Part shown: piece after piece, positions 6,526-8,497 of the stretch
How the letters are laid out: the number at the start of each line of letters is the position of its first letter
Numbering within the stretch: position 1 is the stretch's first letter
NCBI GenBank assembly: GCA_027005635.1
Contig: JALTLI010000155.1
Span: forward strand, 1-8,497
Source of the DNA: Alphaproteobacteria bacterium
Lineage (GTDB): Bacteria > Pseudomonadota > Alphaproteobacteria > UBA2136 > JALTLI01
Direction of reading: 5' to 3'
DNA length: 8,497 nucleotides
Translations under genes and position numbers: made by a program
Notes under the pieces: model-generated
Databases searched by the model: none
What the model was told of the DNA's origin: nothing
The model's input: only the letters and a program-made list of their open reading frames with translations

Positions 6526-8209
6526 TATACATTCCTTCATCAGCTATTTTAAGTAATTCTTTAGCGTTATCACTATCTTCAGGGAATGTTGCAATTCCTA
6601 TGCTTGCACCAACATTTATAGTGTGTTCATTAAACTTAAAAGATTTAGATACTATTTCTTTTATTTCATTAGCATATTGCTTAGCTTTGCTTTTACTCAT
6701 ATTTGGAATTAGCAAGCAAAACTCATCTCCACCTAACCTTGTTGCTAAGCTACCTTTTGGAGCATTATTTTCTAAACGCTCAGCAATACCTTTAAGTACC
6801 ATATCACCAGCTTCATGACCGTATGTATCATTTACAGGTTTGAATTTATCAAGGTCTATAAACATAATTGAGAAGTTAATTTTAGATGCAATACTTGCTT
6901 TTAAATTAGCCATAAAAGCAGAGCGGTTAGCAAGCCCTGTTAACGCATCACTCAATGCAACATTTTGACGGAAACGCCTTGCTACATCTTGAGAAACATC
7001 AGCAACAAAGGCATATCTTCCTTTTGCATCTTTTACTACATTTAAAGCATCAAGAGGTACTTCTAGTAATTTTGCGGCTTTTTCAATGTCATCATAACAA
7101 TGTTCTACCGCAGCACAAACTATCTCATAGTCATCTAAGCCATTTGCTGCATGTTGGATAGTTATATCTTTAGTATTTATAGTCATGGCACGTTTGATAT
7201 CTGTCCATAGTGATCCTGTTCTTTCATTTGTTATAGATTTACCTACACGTAAAAATACAGAAATAGCAGAACCAAACGTAATAATTCCACAAGATATTAG
7301 AACCATCATTCCTCTATCACCAGAAAGCATGGATTCATTATCTTGAAAGTATGAAGAAAATGAAAGTAACCACTCAGTAGCAAAAGTTAATAAAGGTACA
7401 AGTGCTAGTAAGGCTAAAATATTATCTGATTTTAATTTATAGCTAGATGACCATAAAAAGTAACGATATGTAGAAGATAAAAATGCTCCAAATAATAATC
7501 CAAACCAAACACTAGGAGCATGAGCAAATCTATTTAATTCTGGTAGAAATGATAACGCCTCAACATCAGGTAATAAGTATTGATGAATAATTGCTCCGAT
7601 TAAAACAAAGGATAAAAACATCATGCTTGTTGTGAATGAAACAAAGCCTACTACCCTTGCTTTATCTCGCATATTTCCTGTTTCGTTGGCTTTTACAGAT
7701 TGTTTATGGTTCTGAGTAAATATAACTTCTGAGGCTTGAGATAAACCAGTTCCTAATGATAAAAGTGCAATGATTGATAAGCTATAAATAGGCTGGATAT
7801 AAAATAGTAAACCTAACCCTATAAGAACAAATACTAACCCAAAAATATCACTAAATTCTTGTTTTCTTTTAAAGATAACAGCAGAAATTAAAAATGAAAT
7901 TGGAATGGCTACTCTTGAAAATAAACTCATTTCTGTAGCACTAACATAATGAGTTAGATACACATCAAAAATAAAAACCCCTATAGCAGAGAATCCATAA
8001 AACCATGTAGATGGATTTTTTACAGAATCACCAATCAACCTTCCAGGCCCTGCAAAAAGTGAAAGAACTAAAGAGCCAGTAACAATTGAAACACAAGCAA
8101 AAGTAATTGGTTCTAAGTCAAAATTAACAGAACCTATACGAATAATAATATTAAAGGCAACGCTAATAACTACCAAGCCAAAAGATTGTAATAAACCTGT
8201 AAGATACAC
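6515..8209 (-). CDS. Ten-helix DMT/EamA-like membrane protein fused to GGDEF diguanylate cyclase
   Basis: A 564-residue inner-membrane protein expected to make cyclic di-GMP from two GTP in response to something sensed by its membrane part. Residues 1-325 hold about ten hydrophobic helices. The stretch from about 98 to 137 (SRVAIPISFLISAVIF, then FSDIFGLVFVLIGLGLLFY) resembles the drug/metabolite transporter (EamA) repeat. A cytoplasmic linker (326-420) includes a Fis-like helical segment (361-391). The GGDEF domain spans about 420-564 with DALTGLANR (421-429), FIDLDKFKPVND (450-461; metal Asp452, guanine-side Asn460), GHEAGD (464-469) and intact GGDEF (493-497). The RxxD inhibitory site is absent: Pro484 and Ser487 stand where Arg and Asp should be. 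The start is GTG with GGAGG (8217-8221) seven bases upstream. It lies directly after the stop of the 67-residue gene; its 3' end carries the next gene's ribosome site. The ligand is unknown. Confidence 0.9.
   Translation of the reverse strand: MYLTGLLQSFGLVVISVAFNIIIRIGSVNFDLEPITFACVSIVTGSLVLSLFAGPGRLIGDSVKNPSTWFYGFSAIGVFIFDVYLTHYVSATEMSLFSRVAIPISFLISAVIFKRKQEFSDIFGLVFVLIGLGLLFYIQPIYSLSIIALLSLGTGLSQASEVIFTQNHKQSVKANETGNMRDKARVVGFVSFTTSMMFLSFVLIGAIIHQYLLPDVEALSFLPELNRFAHAPSVWFGLLFGAFLSSTYRYFLWSSSYKLKSDNILALLALVPLLTFATEWLLSFSSYFQDNESMLSGDRGMMVLISCGIITFGSAISVFLRVGKSITNERTGSLWTDIKRAMTINTKDITIQHAANGLDDYEIVCAAVEHCYDDIEKAAKLLEVPLDALNVVKDAKGRYAFVADVSQDVARRFRQNVALSDALTGLANRSAFMANLKASIASKINFSIMFIDLDKFKPVNDTYGHEAGDMVLKGIAERLENNAPKGSLATRLGGDEFCLLIPNMSKSKAKQYANEIKEIVSKSFKFNEHTINVGASIGIATFPEDSDNAKELLKIADEGMYNDK
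6533..6537 (-). promoter_or_regulatory. Shine-Dalgarno of the HAD gene, inside the GGDEF coding end
   Basis: AAGGA on the minus strand lies seven bases before the ATG at 6525, within the DEGM codons of the cyclase. It supports the shorter HAD start and suggests translational coupling. Confidence 0.75.
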
Positions 8210-8413
8210 TTAGTTTCCTCCAGTGAAAATTGCACAAACAATGAATATGGCAAGAACACCAACCATAAGAGACATAGATAAAGCCCATAAATAAATATCA
8301 TTTTGGGTAGCAGAAGATATTACTAGCATATCATCACGACGCTCATTAATTATACGACGTTTAGGTTTGTTTACTCTACGCTTTTTTGAAGCTAATTGCT
8401 TTGCTTTTGTCAT
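8210..8413 (-). CDS. Small basic protein with one membrane helix, leader of the GGDEF operon
   Basis: A 67-residue protein. The first 27 residues are strongly basic (clusters KKRR, KPKRR and NERR), which should lie in the cytoplasm and could touch nucleic acid, phospholipid or the acidic face of a partner. A polar stretch follows, then one helix at about 43-63 (LWALSMSLMVGVLAIFIVCAI) and a short TGGN tail outside. AAGGA at 8419-8423 lies five bases before the ATG. The stop TAA touches the GTG of the cyclase gene, and the last Gly-Gly codons form that gene's Shine-Dalgarno, so the two are surely co-translated. I recognise no family. A role as a subunit or regulator of the cyclase is inferred from position alone. 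Confidence 0.75.
   Translation of the reverse strand: MTKAKQLASKKRRVNKPKRRIINERRDDMLVISSATQNDIYLWALSMSLMVGVLAIFIVCAIFTGGN
8217..8221 (-). promoter_or_regulatory. Shine-Dalgarno that supports the GTG start of the cyclase
   Basis: GGAGG on the minus strand, seven bases before the GTG at 8209. It is made of the Gly-Gly codons ending the upstream 67-residue gene, so ribosomes finishing that gene are placed to restart. Confidence 0.85.
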
Positions 8414-8497
8414 TATTATCCTTATTTCTTTGACTTATTTTTTAGTTTTACTTGATTACAAAGCATTCAATGAACACTATTTAAACCTGTTTTACCA

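Noticed and set aside
6526..6540. HAD start at the ATG at 6540, adding five residues
   Set aside because: The Shine-Dalgarno AAGGA lies inside this extension and at ideal distance from the ATG at 6525.
6519..6818. Plus-strand frame opposite the GGDEF domain
   Set aside because: It mirrors the intact GGDEF catalytic motifs on the minus strand and has no ribosome site or family resemblance.
8414..8497. Promoter for the GGDEF operon (minus-strand TGTAAT-like box)
   Set aside because: No -35 box stands at a suitable distance, and the window ends before the upstream region can be judged.

Overview
The window is AT-rich (roughly one third G+C where I counted) and packed with bacterial genes. It holds seven apparently intact protein genes, one open reading frame cut by the left edge, one tRNA gene and one visibly broken gene. 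A low-GC alphaproteobacterium is my best guess. The reasons are the sequence style of the CCA-adding enzyme, the small two-helix protein just upstream of it (it resembles the alphaproteobacterial DUF6111 family, from memory) and the GCGCCCG acceptor stem of tRNA-Arg(ACG). I cannot name a genus.

Layout. Positions 1-609 (+) hold the end of an unrecognised single-pass membrane protein, open through the left edge. Converging on it is a GT-A-like glycosyltransferase (622-1530, -). Next comes a tight minus-strand cluster in which each gene overlaps the next by one base: a short type A24 prepilin peptidase (2993-3613), a two-helix membrane protein (2739-2993) and CCA tRNA nucleotidyltransferase (1627-2739). 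Divergent from this cluster is tRNA-Arg(ACG) at 3725-3801 (+). A 354-base stretch, 3802-4155, has no convincing gene. A minus-strand gene with a Cys/His motif and acetyltransferase-like segments (4156 to about 5354) is broken by a frameshift. A Nudix hydrolase (5406-5882, +) starts about 50 bases from the broken gene's 5' end, head to head. The last block is a three-gene minus-strand operon: a 67-residue basic one-helix protein (8210-8413), a polytopic membrane protein fused to a GGDEF diguanylate cyclase (6515-8209, GTG start) and a HAD phosphatase (5893-6525).

How the genes relate. The A24/cca cluster joins pilin-type processing with tRNA maintenance and is probably co-transcribed rather than one pathway. 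The GGDEF operon looks translationally coupled, because the Shine-Dalgarno of each downstream gene lies inside the end of the gene before it. It is the best candidate for something new: a transporter-like (DMT/EamA-like) ten-helix sensor, a linker resembling a degenerate Fis-type helix-turn-helix, and a GGDEF domain with all catalytic residues but no product-inhibition site. The second point of interest is the broken CCQH/CAWHG protein and its possible relic beyond the stop codon.
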